From NCBI RefSeq assembly GCF_905147045.1, contig NC_065914.1, positions 4,898,001 to 4,962,000 on the forward strand: 64,000 nucleotides of DNA, read 5' to 3'. Made by a program: the position numbers and the translations under genes. Below the pieces are notes generated by a model that did no database searches, was not told where the DNA came from, and worked only from the letters and a program-made list of their open reading frames with translations. The stretch is from Nymphalis io. Taxonomy: Eukaryota > Arthropoda > Insecta > Lepidoptera > Nymphalidae. The stretch's first letter is position 1, and every line of letters starts with the position of its first letter. Below, one piece after another: positions 39,501-47,414 of the stretch.

Positions 39501-42500
39501 CAAAATAGCAAAAACACGTCTTTATTGATTTACTTTTTTTTCTAGTATAGGAAGGGGGACGTGCATATGGGCCACCTGATGGTAAGTGGTCACCAACGCC
39601 CATAGACATTGGCATTGTAAGAAATGTTAACCATCGCTTACATCACCAATGCGCCACCAACCTTGGGAACTAAGATGTTATGTCCCTTGTGCCTGTAATT
39701 ACACTGGCTCACTCACTCTTCTAACCGGAACACAACAATACCAAATACTGCTGTTTCGCGGTAGAATATCTGATGAGTGGGTGGTACCTACCCAGACGAG
39801 CTTGCACAAAGCTGTACCACCAGTAATATATATCAAGATATGTATATAACAGAAAGAAAAAAGAAATTCGTTTCTCTAAGTTGGAACCACTTCGGTGACA
39901 TTGTCAAACTATGACCAATATCAATTTCAAAAAAGGTAGTCAAGACCGATTCCCTTTTAAGAATTCGCGTCACGTCGTTCCATTAATCATTGCTTCACCT
40001 TTAATACTCACACATATACAACACACATACTACGTTCTTATGTCTTTATTATATATTATATATTTTTAGAACTTTTACTTAAGTGGTTTTTGATTAAATA
40101 TTTTTTAAATATTGGTGCTTAGTTCAATGGCAGTTATTTTTTATAAAAATATTCTATTCATAGCTTCAGTATGTACATCGTAAGTACCTTACTCATCTTT
40201 CAAATGTCAAATCAATAATGACATAAAGGTATTAATGTTTTTTTCAGTTACTAAGCAACTTCTGGTAGACTTGTGATTCTTTGCTAAGCATTATAATAAG
40301 TGTGGACGATAGTTTTTCGTTAAATAAATTATTATTCTTACAAAATACTATTACAGGTATCCTGGAGGTTCAATGAAACATTCCAGGCTTTACCATAACA
40401 TATGTGCCCTGTTCTTCCATTGGATTCCAGCTCTCCTCATAGACACCCTGCTTTTCTGCTTAGGTTATAAGCCTGTGTAAGTATCAATATATTTCGTGGC
40501 TATCTTTGTTCGTAGTTCTTAATGAAGTGGGCTAGTCGGTAAAACACGTGTAAATTTGAAAATGATCATGGTTCAAATCCAGGTAGGGGATAAAATGAAA
40601 AAAGTCATCAAAATTTGCTTCAACTAATAACTTGTAAATTTACAATACCTGAGCAAAGAAAAGGTCTTTGAGAGGATCCTCTTGAGAGGATTTAGAACTT
40701 AATCCACCACACTGATCCAATGCGGATTTGTGGATACATATATCGCGAAATTTCATCTTACACGTGCAGGTTACCTCACGATGTTTTCCTTCACCAATGA
40801 ACAAATGATGAATTATACACAAATTAAACACATAAATATTCCGACGGGTGACGAGCCAGTTGGCGTGGTTGGTGAATACTTGCCTTTCACGCCGAAGGTT
40901 GTGGGTTCGATTCCCACCCAGGACAGATACTTGTGTGCATGAACATGTCTGTTTGACCTGAGTCTGGGTGTAATTACACCCAGTTAGTATCTATATAAGA
41001 ATGTATTTACAAAAGAAAAATAGTATATGTAGTATGTCAGTTGTCTGGTTTCCATAGTACAAGCTCTGTACAAGCTTAATTTGGGATCAGATGGCCGCGT
41101 GTGAAAAATGTCCCAGGATATTATTTTCAGCTTTTTCGGGTTTGAACCCATAATCAGCTAAGATCTCTATCTAACCACTGAGTATAACTTTTTGTAATAT
41201 TTATCATAATATTTAAGTTAATTATAATTTACTTTACAAGTAATATTTCTCCATGGATCATGCTATATTCGAATTAAAATTTTAAGATTAATGCGCGTCC
41301 ATCGTCGCATCAGCAAAGGCTTTGACGTATTCGAATATTACACGAACAACCAATGGGACTTCAAATCTGACATCGCACAGACGGTCAGAAAAAGTCTCAA
41401 TCCAAGGGAAAGGAGAGATTATAAAGTTGATGCTATCGGTAAGTAAAAAATGAGTTACCAAAATTATCTCCCAAAACTGTTGATGTTACTTAAGTAAGTA
41501 TTGTTATAATTACTATTAGAAAATTCTAGTGATTAAGAAGTTACAGTAAATGCATGTATGTATTCATCAAATTTCATTAATGATTATTGTTTCCACTGAA
41601 GTAATATCAGGAGATCGAATGGAAAATAAACTAAGGAAGCACTTTCCACTGTTCGCACAACAACAATTTATTTGATCAATTTTTATTTATTGTTCCATAA
41701 TTTACTGGTGGTAGGGCTTTCTGCAAGCTCGTCTGGGTAGGTACCACCTACTCATCAGACATTCTACCGCTAAAACAGCAATACTTAATTTTCAGTGATT
41801 AATTAGTTACACATTGCTGTCTCCTTCTTTCGAATGTCAAATCAATAATGACAGAAAGAGCGAAATCGATGTTTAACAAAGTCGCTAAGCAAACGCGTTT
41901 ATAAATTAAGCTAGAAATGCGTATATTAATTTTTTTCATACGCCAACTTGTCATGAAATATATAATAATATTAAATTGAAATTGGTGTGTCTATCTATTT
42001 TATAATCGTGATTTTGTTATGGTTTCGGATAATTATTATGATATTACTCTACAAATAATAATCATTTGGATTTGTAAAAATAATATAAAGCTACTGAAGA
42101 GTTTTAAATGTATATAACTATACTATATACTATACAGACATAATATATATATATATAGTAAAGTTTTTTAATAATACTTGTCATATATATTTTTAATCTG
42201 TGGTGCTATTCTGTAAGAACTAACTTCCTATCTCACTCGTGAAATGTCGTAAGCCGACTTACGTTGATACGCTATTTTGACGCTTGTGTCATTTCAATTT
42301 AGCAATTATCTTATTCAATGTCGCGTATCTATGGTGAGTTTCGAGACTGTTCTTACAGAATAGATTTCCTTTCCACTGTTCGCACAACAACAATTTATTT
42401 GATCAATTTTTATTTATTGTTCCATAATTTACTGGTGGTAGGGCTTTCTGCAAGCTCGTCTGGGTAGGTACCACCTACTCATCAGACATTCTACCGCTAA

Positions 42501-43751
42501 AACAGCAATACTTGATATTGTTGTGTTCCGGTTTGAAGGGTGAGTGAGCCAGTGTAATTACAGGCACAAGGGACATAAAATCTTAGTTCCTAAGGTTGGT
42601 GGCGCATTGGCTATGTAAGCGATGGTTGACATTTCTTACAATGCCAATGTCTAAGGGCGTTTGGTGACCACTTACCATCAGGTGGCCCATATGCTCGTCC
42701 GCCTTCCTATTCTATAAAAAAAATACCCTATATAATATATAGCCAACAGCTATCGAGACAGCGCGATTCAGAAATGTGACATATTGATATTATTCACCAG
42801 ACTGTAAGCTGTAACATAAGCCATTAACCAATTATAGTCAAATTTCAACCACTAAACGGAGTAAGAGCAAAATGATAATTTAAATACGATTGTAGTTTTA
42901 ATTCAACTAATGTTTCAGGTTTAGATATTTCCAAGTATTTCGAAGATTGCATCAGGGCTGCGAGGATATTTATTCTAAAGGAATATGACGACACTCTACC
43001 AGCTGCGAGACGCCACATGAATGTGTAAGTATTTCGATGCATGTAAATATAAACAGCTGCTCGTCTGACTTCGTACGGGTAAAACTAGAAAGTTACCCCC
43101 CATTCACTTCTTAAAATTTCCAAAAAACCGTTCATAGACAGCGGATGTCGTAAAATAAATCTATCCAAATTGAATAACAAAATCGTGTACAGTGCCTTGA
43201 TAGTAAATAGTATATGAGTAAAGTAAAAAAGTAACAGGGCTGTCTTTTTTTTTGAGGAGATTTGGTTTATTACATCACATTACTGTGGGTTATACAAGAG
43301 TGGCACATTTTCATTCGATTCATTCAAGTCTCCTCACGATGTTTCATTCACCTTCGAGTATGTGATGAATTATAAACACTATCATCAAATAAAAATTAAA
43401 TGTTTATCAGTTGAGACTTGTCATATAAAACTGAATGAGAAAAATATTGAATGAAAGAACGAATGGTACTTATGATAATGGAATTAATAAATAGAAGAAT
43501 AAGGCTTCGTGTCGGCGACTTGTCCGTATACGCATTAAAAACGCGTTTAAACTACAAATTCACATTAACTTAAGTAAACCAAAGATCCCATATTAATTTA
43601 ATTATTTCTCTTGAACAGGATGTGGTTCGTTGACCTGGTGACAAGGTTCCTATTTTGGGGTTTAATTCTTTACTGGTTCAGCGGTTGGATGTCAACAGTC
43701 TACACATTTCTGGTCGGCACCAGTGACATTACGCCTAAAATTATTGAGTGA
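24552..43751 (+). CDS. Fatty acyl-CoA reductase (FAR-A), complete, 13 exons, 523 aa
   Basis: Coding exons are 24552-24688, 25296-25389, 30490-30656, 31184-31274, 35127-35272, 35889-35998, 37068-37139, 37779-37899, 38577-38699, 40357-40476, 41287-41438, 42919-43024 and 43619-43751. They sum to 1572 nt, all in phase, ending in TGA. The enzyme family reduces long-chain acyl-CoA to alcohol with NADPH on ER or peroxisome membranes. Residues 30-37 are TGGTGFMG (cofactor loop), ISTAYC lies just after residue 164, and YAFTK (Tyr221, Lys225) is the catalytic YxxxK. RPSIV and GWTDNINGPTG follow, then a FAR_C/Sterile-like region about 365-465 and a hydrophobic tail about 481-505. The ATG has A at -3. 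An AG at 24542-24543 suggests a spliced 5' UTR. Intron 2 carries a mariner, intron 4 a LINE and intron 11 a duplicated block. Substrate and tissue cannot be told from sequence. Confidence 0.95.
25671..25678. promoter_or_regulatory. CRE-like TGACGTCA in FAR-A intron 2
   Basis: A perfect 8-bp palindrome 282 bp after the FAR-A exon 2 donor. It could be intronic enhancer sequence or chance. Confidence 0.25.
25928..26243 (-). repeat. SINE-S, full copy in FAR-A intron 2
   Basis: Reverse orientation. All blocks are present, ending at the head CACTGGGCCATCTCGGC. Confidence 0.85.
26690..26810 (+). repeat. Repeat related to the start of the duplicated block
   Basis: CTTTCGAATGTCAAATCAAT and AATGACAGACAGAGAGAAAT match 41820-41870, so this part of the block is itself an interspersed repeat. 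A shorter relative is at 40190-40275. Confidence 0.55.
27105..27316 (+). repeat. SINE-S, 5'-truncated copy in FAR-A intron 2
   Basis: Starts at TTAATTTGTGTTAATAATTC and keeps the whole 3' half. Confidence 0.75.
27545..27660 (+). repeat. Common lepidopteran repeat fragment
   Basis: AATATTATAAATGCGAAAGT, then CACGGCTAAACCACTGAGCC, is a start seen in many non-autonomous elements of Lepidoptera (from memory). A relative starts at 25786. Confidence 0.45.
28692..28744. repeat. Local inverted duplication inside the mariner
   Basis: 28692-28714 and 28720-28744 are reverse complements except for an AC insertion, separated by 5 bp. The right-hand mariner reading frame fits only one arm. Confidence 0.8.
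28732..28944 (-). pseudogene. Mariner transposase catalytic-region fragment
   Basis: The 70-residue open piece holds CVWW, a GxVHY strand and HDNARPHTA. It stops where a local inverted duplication (28692-28744) interrupts the reading frame; beyond it the mariner reading continues in another frame. Confidence 0.8.
29179..29577 (-). pseudogene. Mariner transposase N-terminal fragment
   Basis: About 100 residues of paired helix-turn-helix DNA-binding region: AARRINDVYG, then CCQRFRSGNFDL, then RGRPETKVEIEELK and a second helix set. The first 20-30 residues of this frame are probably not original transposase. Confidence 0.75.
30000..30440 (+). repeat. Two SINE-S copies in tandem, just before FAR-A exon 3
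   Basis: A shortened copy (30000-30150) is followed directly by a near-full one (30155-30440) that ends in a short TTACTG run. The second copy ends 50 bp before the exon 3 acceptor. Confidence 0.8.
30690..30958 (-). repeat. SINE-D copy in FAR-A intron 3
   Basis: GGATATATAATAGTGCACAA and CATAATCCGATAG match the family. A worn head remains near 30930-30958 (CTAGACCAAAGATGCAGTC). Confidence 0.6.
31390..31571 (+). pseudogene. LINE ORF1 C-terminal fragment (Baculo_FP-like domain)
   Basis: The open frame ends at TAA 31569-31571. Its order ALHAEAR, then GYRYVWVKNG and a basic RK, then a hydrophobic end matches, from memory, the Baculo_FP C-terminal domain found in ORF1 of many insect LINEs, which binds RNA. 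The upstream part of ORF1 is missing, so it is a broken copy. Confidence 0.65.
31615..34476 (+). CDS. LINE ORF2: AP endonuclease plus reverse transcriptase, uninterrupted
   Basis: The frame is open for 954 codons from just after a TAA at 31612 to TAG at 34474-34476, with no stop or frameshift. No ATG precedes the endonuclease domain in frame, so either initiation is unusual (coupled to ORF1 stop, 41 nt upstream) or the first ATG is mutated. Endonuclease motifs in order are QNVRG, TETWL, a GGG turn, YFPPP, IIGDFN and HPPLDV near the end. RT motifs are NYRPIS, FSKAFDTV, SGVPQGS and the catalytic YADD at about residues 674-677. A C-terminal region typical of CR1/Jockey-type elements follows. The intact frame suggests a recent insertion. 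It is a transposon protein, not a host gene. Confidence 0.9.
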   Translation, partial: FVKYDSLLCYYQNVRGINTTLQDVNREVLSNNYDVIILTETWLNSNVSDNEIFDDRYFIYRRDRETCKYSHKKTGGGVLIAISKSFPSRRCFELETDCEDLWVSIEIYSGNHLTKIHLCAVYFPPPLNQSFLEVFIDKASNIITNNYGDHCATVIIGDFNLPGLAWNEPNTVLIPDTHSNNSLLKNIFKEFLDFNSLYQFNNVKNIKHNLLDYVLCDRDMMSVNESLSPLRKIDTFHPPLDVIIKIPSKSPSSKNNSKNKYQFFKADYDIILSSLNNVDWLQEFKDCLDNVNEMVDRFYTILYTTKQKSYPSWFTPTLIKCLKRKYKLHIKLKRYNNPLDKIEFQYLRKDCNKLIKHCYDNYITMIENAISKNPRYFWTHFKNKRKNSSAYPTSMVYGNVEAKNKQDVSNLFAAYFSSVYVNDNTSNYCAPDPKTYVGNIYLSQGDIEKKLKRLDHNKGAGPDNISPYFLSMCASTLSFPLYLIFNTSLNTGIFPQVWKEARIVPVFKSNDPASVENYRPISILSAVAKVFESLVHYNLADYLKSHINSNQHGFVSGRSTNTNLVTFVTETVRAVDEGEQIDAIYTDFSKAFDTVNHSILLERLRSFGITDTLLKWCTSYINARPSTVVIDGYQSVPHIAHSGVPQGSNLGPIFFNIFINELPLIFKHVRAYLYADDLKITKTIKTHNDVTIVQEDIDRLENWCKLHKMKLNIKKCYHIQFTRKRNTIESAYNISGITINKVQTIRDLGVILDSKLQFNTHVEHITTSAFKSLGFILRNSKELHKSYTIITLYNSLVRSKLEYCSVVWSPQYKIHIDTIERVQKKFLKFLHYRFNNLRGEQYQDRLNNYHLLSLNCRRKLLDLTFLHKLLNNKIDCPQILSMIGFNVPFRIPRYESPLFVTTKQKTNLGKNSPINRLARTYNELSTGINELDILHDSNYSFKNKIASHLKHFT
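34920..34995 (-). repeat. LINE-end-like fragment after the LINE tail
   Basis: Contains the GTTTCTAGCCGGTTCTTCT block followed by a FATTCCGAA-type motif in DNA (ATTCCGAATC). Related pieces occur reversed at 37210-37330 and 38783-38830, so it is an interspersed repeat. Confidence 0.45.
35735..35815 (+). repeat. SINE-D fragment in FAR-A intron 5
   Basis: GGATTGCCGTCCCATCA and TAGAGTGTGCGCTT match SINE-D in reverse. Confidence 0.45.
36680..36967 (-). repeat. SINE-M copy in FAR-A intron 6
   Basis: Full order of family blocks in reverse, ending AAAGCTCTACCACCAG. Confidence 0.75.
37208..37345 (+). repeat. Lepidopteran LINE-type 3' fragment
   Basis: CAAAATATACTTTGTTCAAG leads into ACACCGGTTCGG and TCTACCGAGAAGAACCG. 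A degraded copy lies at 38783-38830. It lies in FAR-A intron 7. Confidence 0.5.
37592..37652. repeat. Imperfect hairpin in FAR-A intron 7
   Basis: TATTATGCTATCATGA and TCATGATAGTATAATA pair across a short AT spacer. Confidence 0.6.
38158..38325 (-). repeat. SINE-S, degraded copy in FAR-A intron 8
   Basis: GGAGCTTATTACGCCACGCT and CATTGAGCCACCTCGGC survive; the middle is deleted. Confidence 0.55.
38343..38548 (+). mobile_element. TIR MITE family P in FAR-A intron 8, near exon 9
   Basis: GTAGGGCTATTCTGTAAGAA at the left, TAACAGAATAGCA at the right, with ATTTCAAGAATACGCGCATC inside. It ends about 29 bp before the exon 9 acceptor. Confidence 0.7.
38880..39165 (+). mobile_element. LINE 3' end fragment, ORF tail plus UTR, in FAR-A intron 9
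   Basis: An open frame ends SRDPRAGAYLAQRLS, NIPQDN and LLDGVF before a stop at about 39040, then an AT-rich 3' UTR. The same tail is found reversed at 46380-46690. Confidence 0.55.
39528..39827 (-). repeat. SINE-M, full copy in FAR-A intron 9
   Basis: Well preserved, from a T-rich start through GCATATGGGCCACCTGATGG to AAAGCTGTACCACCAG. Confidence 0.8.
40675..40835 (-). repeat. SINE-S, degraded copy in FAR-A intron 10
   Basis: AACTTAATCCACCACACTG, CTCACGATGTTTTCCTTCAC and AATTATACACAAATTAAACA match the family in reverse. Confidence 0.6.
40838..41128 (+). repeat. SINE-T copy in FAR-A intron 10
   Basis: Near-identical to 10546-10810 in head and body, with a longer middle (GTAATTACACCCAGTTAG). 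Ends at CCCAGGATATTATT. Confidence 0.75.
41795..42366. repeat. 572-bp duplicated block, copy 1 (FAR-A intron 11)
   Basis: Nearly identical to 44406-44979. It starts GTGATTAATTAG, contains TTTCGAATGTCAAATCAATA and an AT run, and ends with a TIR MITE. It is flanked by 145-bp direct repeats, 41642-41786 and 42369-42513. Confidence 0.9.
42206..42366. mobile_element. TIR MITE family P within duplicated block
   Basis: Ends read GCTATTCTGTAAGAAC and GTTCTTACAGAATAG, imperfect inverted repeats. The interior has CACTCGTGAAATGTCG. The same element is at 44818-44979. Confidence 0.75.
42427..42722 (+). repeat. SINE-M, full copy in FAR-A intron 11
   Basis: Complete copy. Its first 87 bp are also present at 41700-41786 as part of a 145-bp direct repeat that flanks the inserted block described separately. 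Confidence 0.8.
43236..43385 (-). repeat. SINE-S, degraded copy in FAR-A intron 12
   Basis: TTTGAGGAGATTTGG and CTCCTCACGATGTTTCATTC remain. Confidence 0.5.
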
Positions 43752-43810
43752 TACAGTTATATAAATGTATATTTATAGATAGCTTTATTAGTTATTTTAA
43801 TCTACTCTGT

Positions 43811-43999
43811 AGGGCTATTCTGTGACAAGCACTCACCGCAGAAAACGGTCCTAAATGTCAGTATGTTATATGCGAAATTGACCGTAATAATTGTAACATT
43901 TCAAGAAAACGCGCATCAAAATAGTATATCACGATACGTCGTTTGTCAACATTTCGCGTGTGAATAATGAAGTGCTTTTTCACAGAATAGCACTGCTAT
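43811..43999 (+). mobile_element. TIR MITE family P in the FAR-A 3' UTR region
   Basis: Starts GTAGGGCTATTCTGTGACA 60 bp after the stop codon and ends TTCACAGAATAGCACTGC. If polyadenylation uses AATAAA at 44180-44185, it is transcribed in the 3' UTR. Confidence 0.7.
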
Positions 44000-44405
44000 T
44001 GTTTATTAATTGTAATGTATAATTTTATAGGAATATACAGTATTATTTTAGTCGTTTCATAATCACATCGATCAGTTAAAATTATTTAGACAATTGTTAT
44101 ATTAATAAGAATGTGTTACATAGACAAATATAGTTGATTGGTGCAGAACCGAATGCGGTTCGATTTTTGAAAAAATGTAAATAAATAAATGTTGAACTTA
44201 TTGTAAAATTAAAACTAACGATTCGACTCCACCTGTTTCCACAGGAAACACTTCAAAAGGTCACCAACAATAACATAACATTTTGATATTTTTTATTGGC
44301 AACTTAAGTATCACAGAAAGTTTGTCATCACTTTTCGTCGGTGTTGACGCAGCTTTACATTTAAATATAAAATAAACGACCTTACTTATAAACATTGTTT
44401 AACAG

Positions 44406-44979
44406 GTGATTAATTAGTTACACATTGCTGTCTCCTTCTTTCGAATGTCAAATCAATAATGACAGAAAGAGCGAAATCGATGTTTAACAAAGTCGCTAAG
44501 CAAACGCGTTTATAAATTAAGCTAGAAATGCGTATATTAATTTTTTTCATACGCCAACTTGTCATGAAATATATAATAATATTAAATTGAAATTGGTGTG
44601 TCTATCTATTTTATAATCGTGATTTTGTTATGGTTTCGGATAATTATTATGATATTACTCTACAAATAATAATCATTTGGATTTGTAAAAATAATATAAA
44701 GCTACTGAAGAGTTTTAAATGTATATAACTATACTATATACTATACAGACATAATATATATATATATATAGTAAAGTTTTTTAATAATACTTGTCATATA
44801 TATTTTTAATCTGTGGTGCTATTCTGTAAGAACTAACTTCCTATCTCACTCGTGAAATGTCGTAAGCCGACTTACGTTGATACGCTATTTTGACGCTTGT
44901 GTCATTTCAATTTAGCAATTATCTTATTCAATGTCGCGTATCTATGGTGAGTTTCGAGACTGTTCTTACAGAATAGATT
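44406..44979. repeat. 574-bp duplicated block, copy 2 (FAR-A 3' flank)
   Basis: Differs from copy 1 by one extra TA unit in its AT run and otherwise appears identical by eye. It lacks the 145-bp flanking repeats. Confidence 0.9.
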
Positions 44980-45233
44980 CGGACACGGATCTTGACAGAT
45001 TGCTTTGCCTTGTTACGTGTAGCCGGGGCTCAGTGATAATACCATAGAGTTGTAATTCTATAGAGTTGTTCGAAGACTGTCTTTATGGAAATAGTTATTG
45101 CTTTTGTAAGAATAGGTTACAAATTTTGAATGAATGTTTTTTCTTCAGAGCTTTAAATTTTTTTTTATATAATAAACGTAATAAATATGTTCTTTTTGTG
45201 TTTTTTTTATTTTCCTTATTTTATATTGATGAA

Positions 45234-45512
45234 TGCCAAGATGGCCTCGTGGTTAGAACGCGTGAATCTTAACCGATGATCGTGGGTTCGAACCAGGGCA
45301 AGCACCACTGAATGTTCATGGGCTTAATTTGTGTTTATAATTCATCTCGTGCTTGACGGTGAAAGAAAACATCGTGGGGAAACCTGCATGTGTCTAATTC
45401 CATTGAAACCCGCATGGGAGCAGCGTGGTGGAATAAGCTCCAAGCCTTCTCCTCAAAAGGGAGAGGACGCCTTAGCCCAGCAGTGGGACATTAACAGGTT
45501 TTTACTGTTCAC
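45234..45512 (+). repeat. SINE-S copy in the FAR-A 3' flank
   Basis: Full head with box B GTGGGTTCGAACCAGGGC; a short deletion removes part of the body before GGGAGCAGCGTGGTGG. Confidence 0.8.
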
Positions 45513-46379
45513 TGTTAATATATATTTTTTAGTGTTTTATTAAAATCGTATAAAATTTACAAACGTGCAATATATTCGTTGCTGTTAATATACAGACAGG
45601 CGTTACCTTTTTATCATATAGTGTAAATAGCCCTGACGATACTGGAACGGTAAGAGAGTCCTGGTACGGCACTAATTATGTATTGATATAAATAAAATAC
45701 CAAATGACATGACAACTGATATGACAATTGTATTAATATTATTTTAATGAGCATGCAGTACACGTATTAAGGAATGCAATCTAGTTTAAAATTGTATAAA
45801 TTCGTATTATTAATTTACGTCGTGATTGTATTCTGTTGTACCTACTATGTAAATAAATAAAACACAGAAACGAAAAACAAAGTCTACTACAGTTCGTGTC
45901 TCTTGTCCAAATTAATATATTTTCCATAGTATATTACCATATTATATTTACTTTTGACGAATATACTACTAAGGAATGTTCAACTAATGTATAAAGCCTG
46001 TATTTGCCCGTCTGCTGGCCTACGGCCTCCTTTGTTTAAGTGGCTTGGAGTTGATTGCTTTCCAATGCTGGTCAATATGGTTATTACATAAGGAAAATAT
46101 ATATTAGAACGTTATTATATACAATAAATGTGCATAATTATGTATAATCAAAACACATAACAAAACACACACACAGGCAAAAGTAAATGATGTATATAAA
46201 ATGTTGATCATAATATTTATTTACTTTTATTAATATAAACTTACATACTTGATTAATTGGTTAAAATAATCTTTGTTACAGTCGTAACCTCCTTCAAATC
46301 TAATTAAATTTTCGGTCTAAAGATACAAGGTCGAAATATTAATGTTTACTATTGACACTAGTCCTTGAAACTATGTACA

Positions 46380-46690
46380 GTCATTTTTATAATATATAAA
46401 TGTAAAAAAAACAATACGTTTTATAAATTTATAGCAAAAACACGCCGTCTAAAAGATTGTCCTGTGGCATTGTACTTAAGACGCCTGGCGCTATTGCCTC
46501 TGCACCAAAAAAATTAATTAATTATATAAATAAGGTTTTGAGTAAAACTGTTATATTGTGTTTTATAAACATTTATTCCAAATATACCTAAACCTATGTC
46601 TAGCACAGACCCGCGGCTTGACCGCTTGGAAGTATCGTTAACGCGTCACGAGCCGTGGTTCTAAATATTTCTTTAAGGAACATTAACCCC
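46380..46690 (-). mobile_element. LINE 3' end fragment between the FAR genes
   Basis: In reverse it contains GGCGCCAGGC-like and ACAGGACAATCTTTTAGACG sequence matching 38990-39020, with an insertion or diverged segment around 46530-46620. Confidence 0.5.
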
Positions 46691-46794
46691 TATCCCCGTT
46701 TTTAAAGAATTACTATATATTCTTTTACCCCTCCAATTAATCCTACAGCTTGTGTTAGAAGTCGGAACGACAATAGTCAAAGGAATCAGCATCG

Positions 46795-46925
46795 AATTTG
46801 TGACATATGTTTTTTGTGACTGTAATTATAATTACACTGACTCACCCCGCTGAAATACAAGATATTGATGCTTACACTGACTCACTCACCCTTCACAATA
46901 TAATACAGCAGTATTGATGTTTCAT
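46795..46925 (-). repeat. SINE-M scrap
   Basis: TTACACTGACTCACTCACCC occurs with related pieces; strongly eroded, in the FAR 3' flank. Confidence 0.35.
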
Positions 46926-47414
46926 AGTCGATAACTAATCACTTTAACTTTAAATTTTTTTAAGAGAGTGATTGTGAAGCGATTTGATGAAAGGATTCTC
47001 GAATGTCATATGAGTGATGGCAGAATGAGAAAGATCTGTGCTTAGCCTAAAAACGTTGATAAGTATGGCTGTGACTTCGAAAATAATTACAATAATTCCC
47101 TATGCTCTAACACGTTTCTATTATAAATTAATTTTTATTTTTTTTATCCTTTATATTTTTATTTTTTGCTGTTGTTATCATGAGCTATTAAACGAAAGTC
47201 AATTAAAAGACAATTACAAAATTCCTCTTACACAGACACTACAAAACGAATTAATAAAAACGCAGTACAATAACTTCTAATTCAAACTTTAATAACAATT
47301 AACTTTAAAGATTGTATTAAAATTTGTTATAAAATGTAAAGTATATAAAAAATAATGCATATATAAATTAAAAGATTACTTTGGTCCAAGATCGTTTAAA
47401 AAAAAATCTTATAA

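Larger units (their letters stand above)
41642..42513. repeat. 145-bp direct repeats flanking the inserted block
   Basis: 41642-41786 and 42369-42513 match base for base as far as I can see. They contain CACAACAACAATTTATTTGA and the first part of a SINE-M. Only the right copy continues into the full SINE-M. Confidence 0.9.

Noticed and set aside
41642..44979. CRISPR or satellite array
   Set aside because: There are only two copies of each repeat and no regular spacers; it is a local duplication.
47038..47280. 80-residue hydrophobic plus-strand frame in the 3' flank of FAR-B
   Set aside because: No ATG start and low-complexity Ile/Phe composition; it lies antisense to the probable FAR-B 3' UTR.
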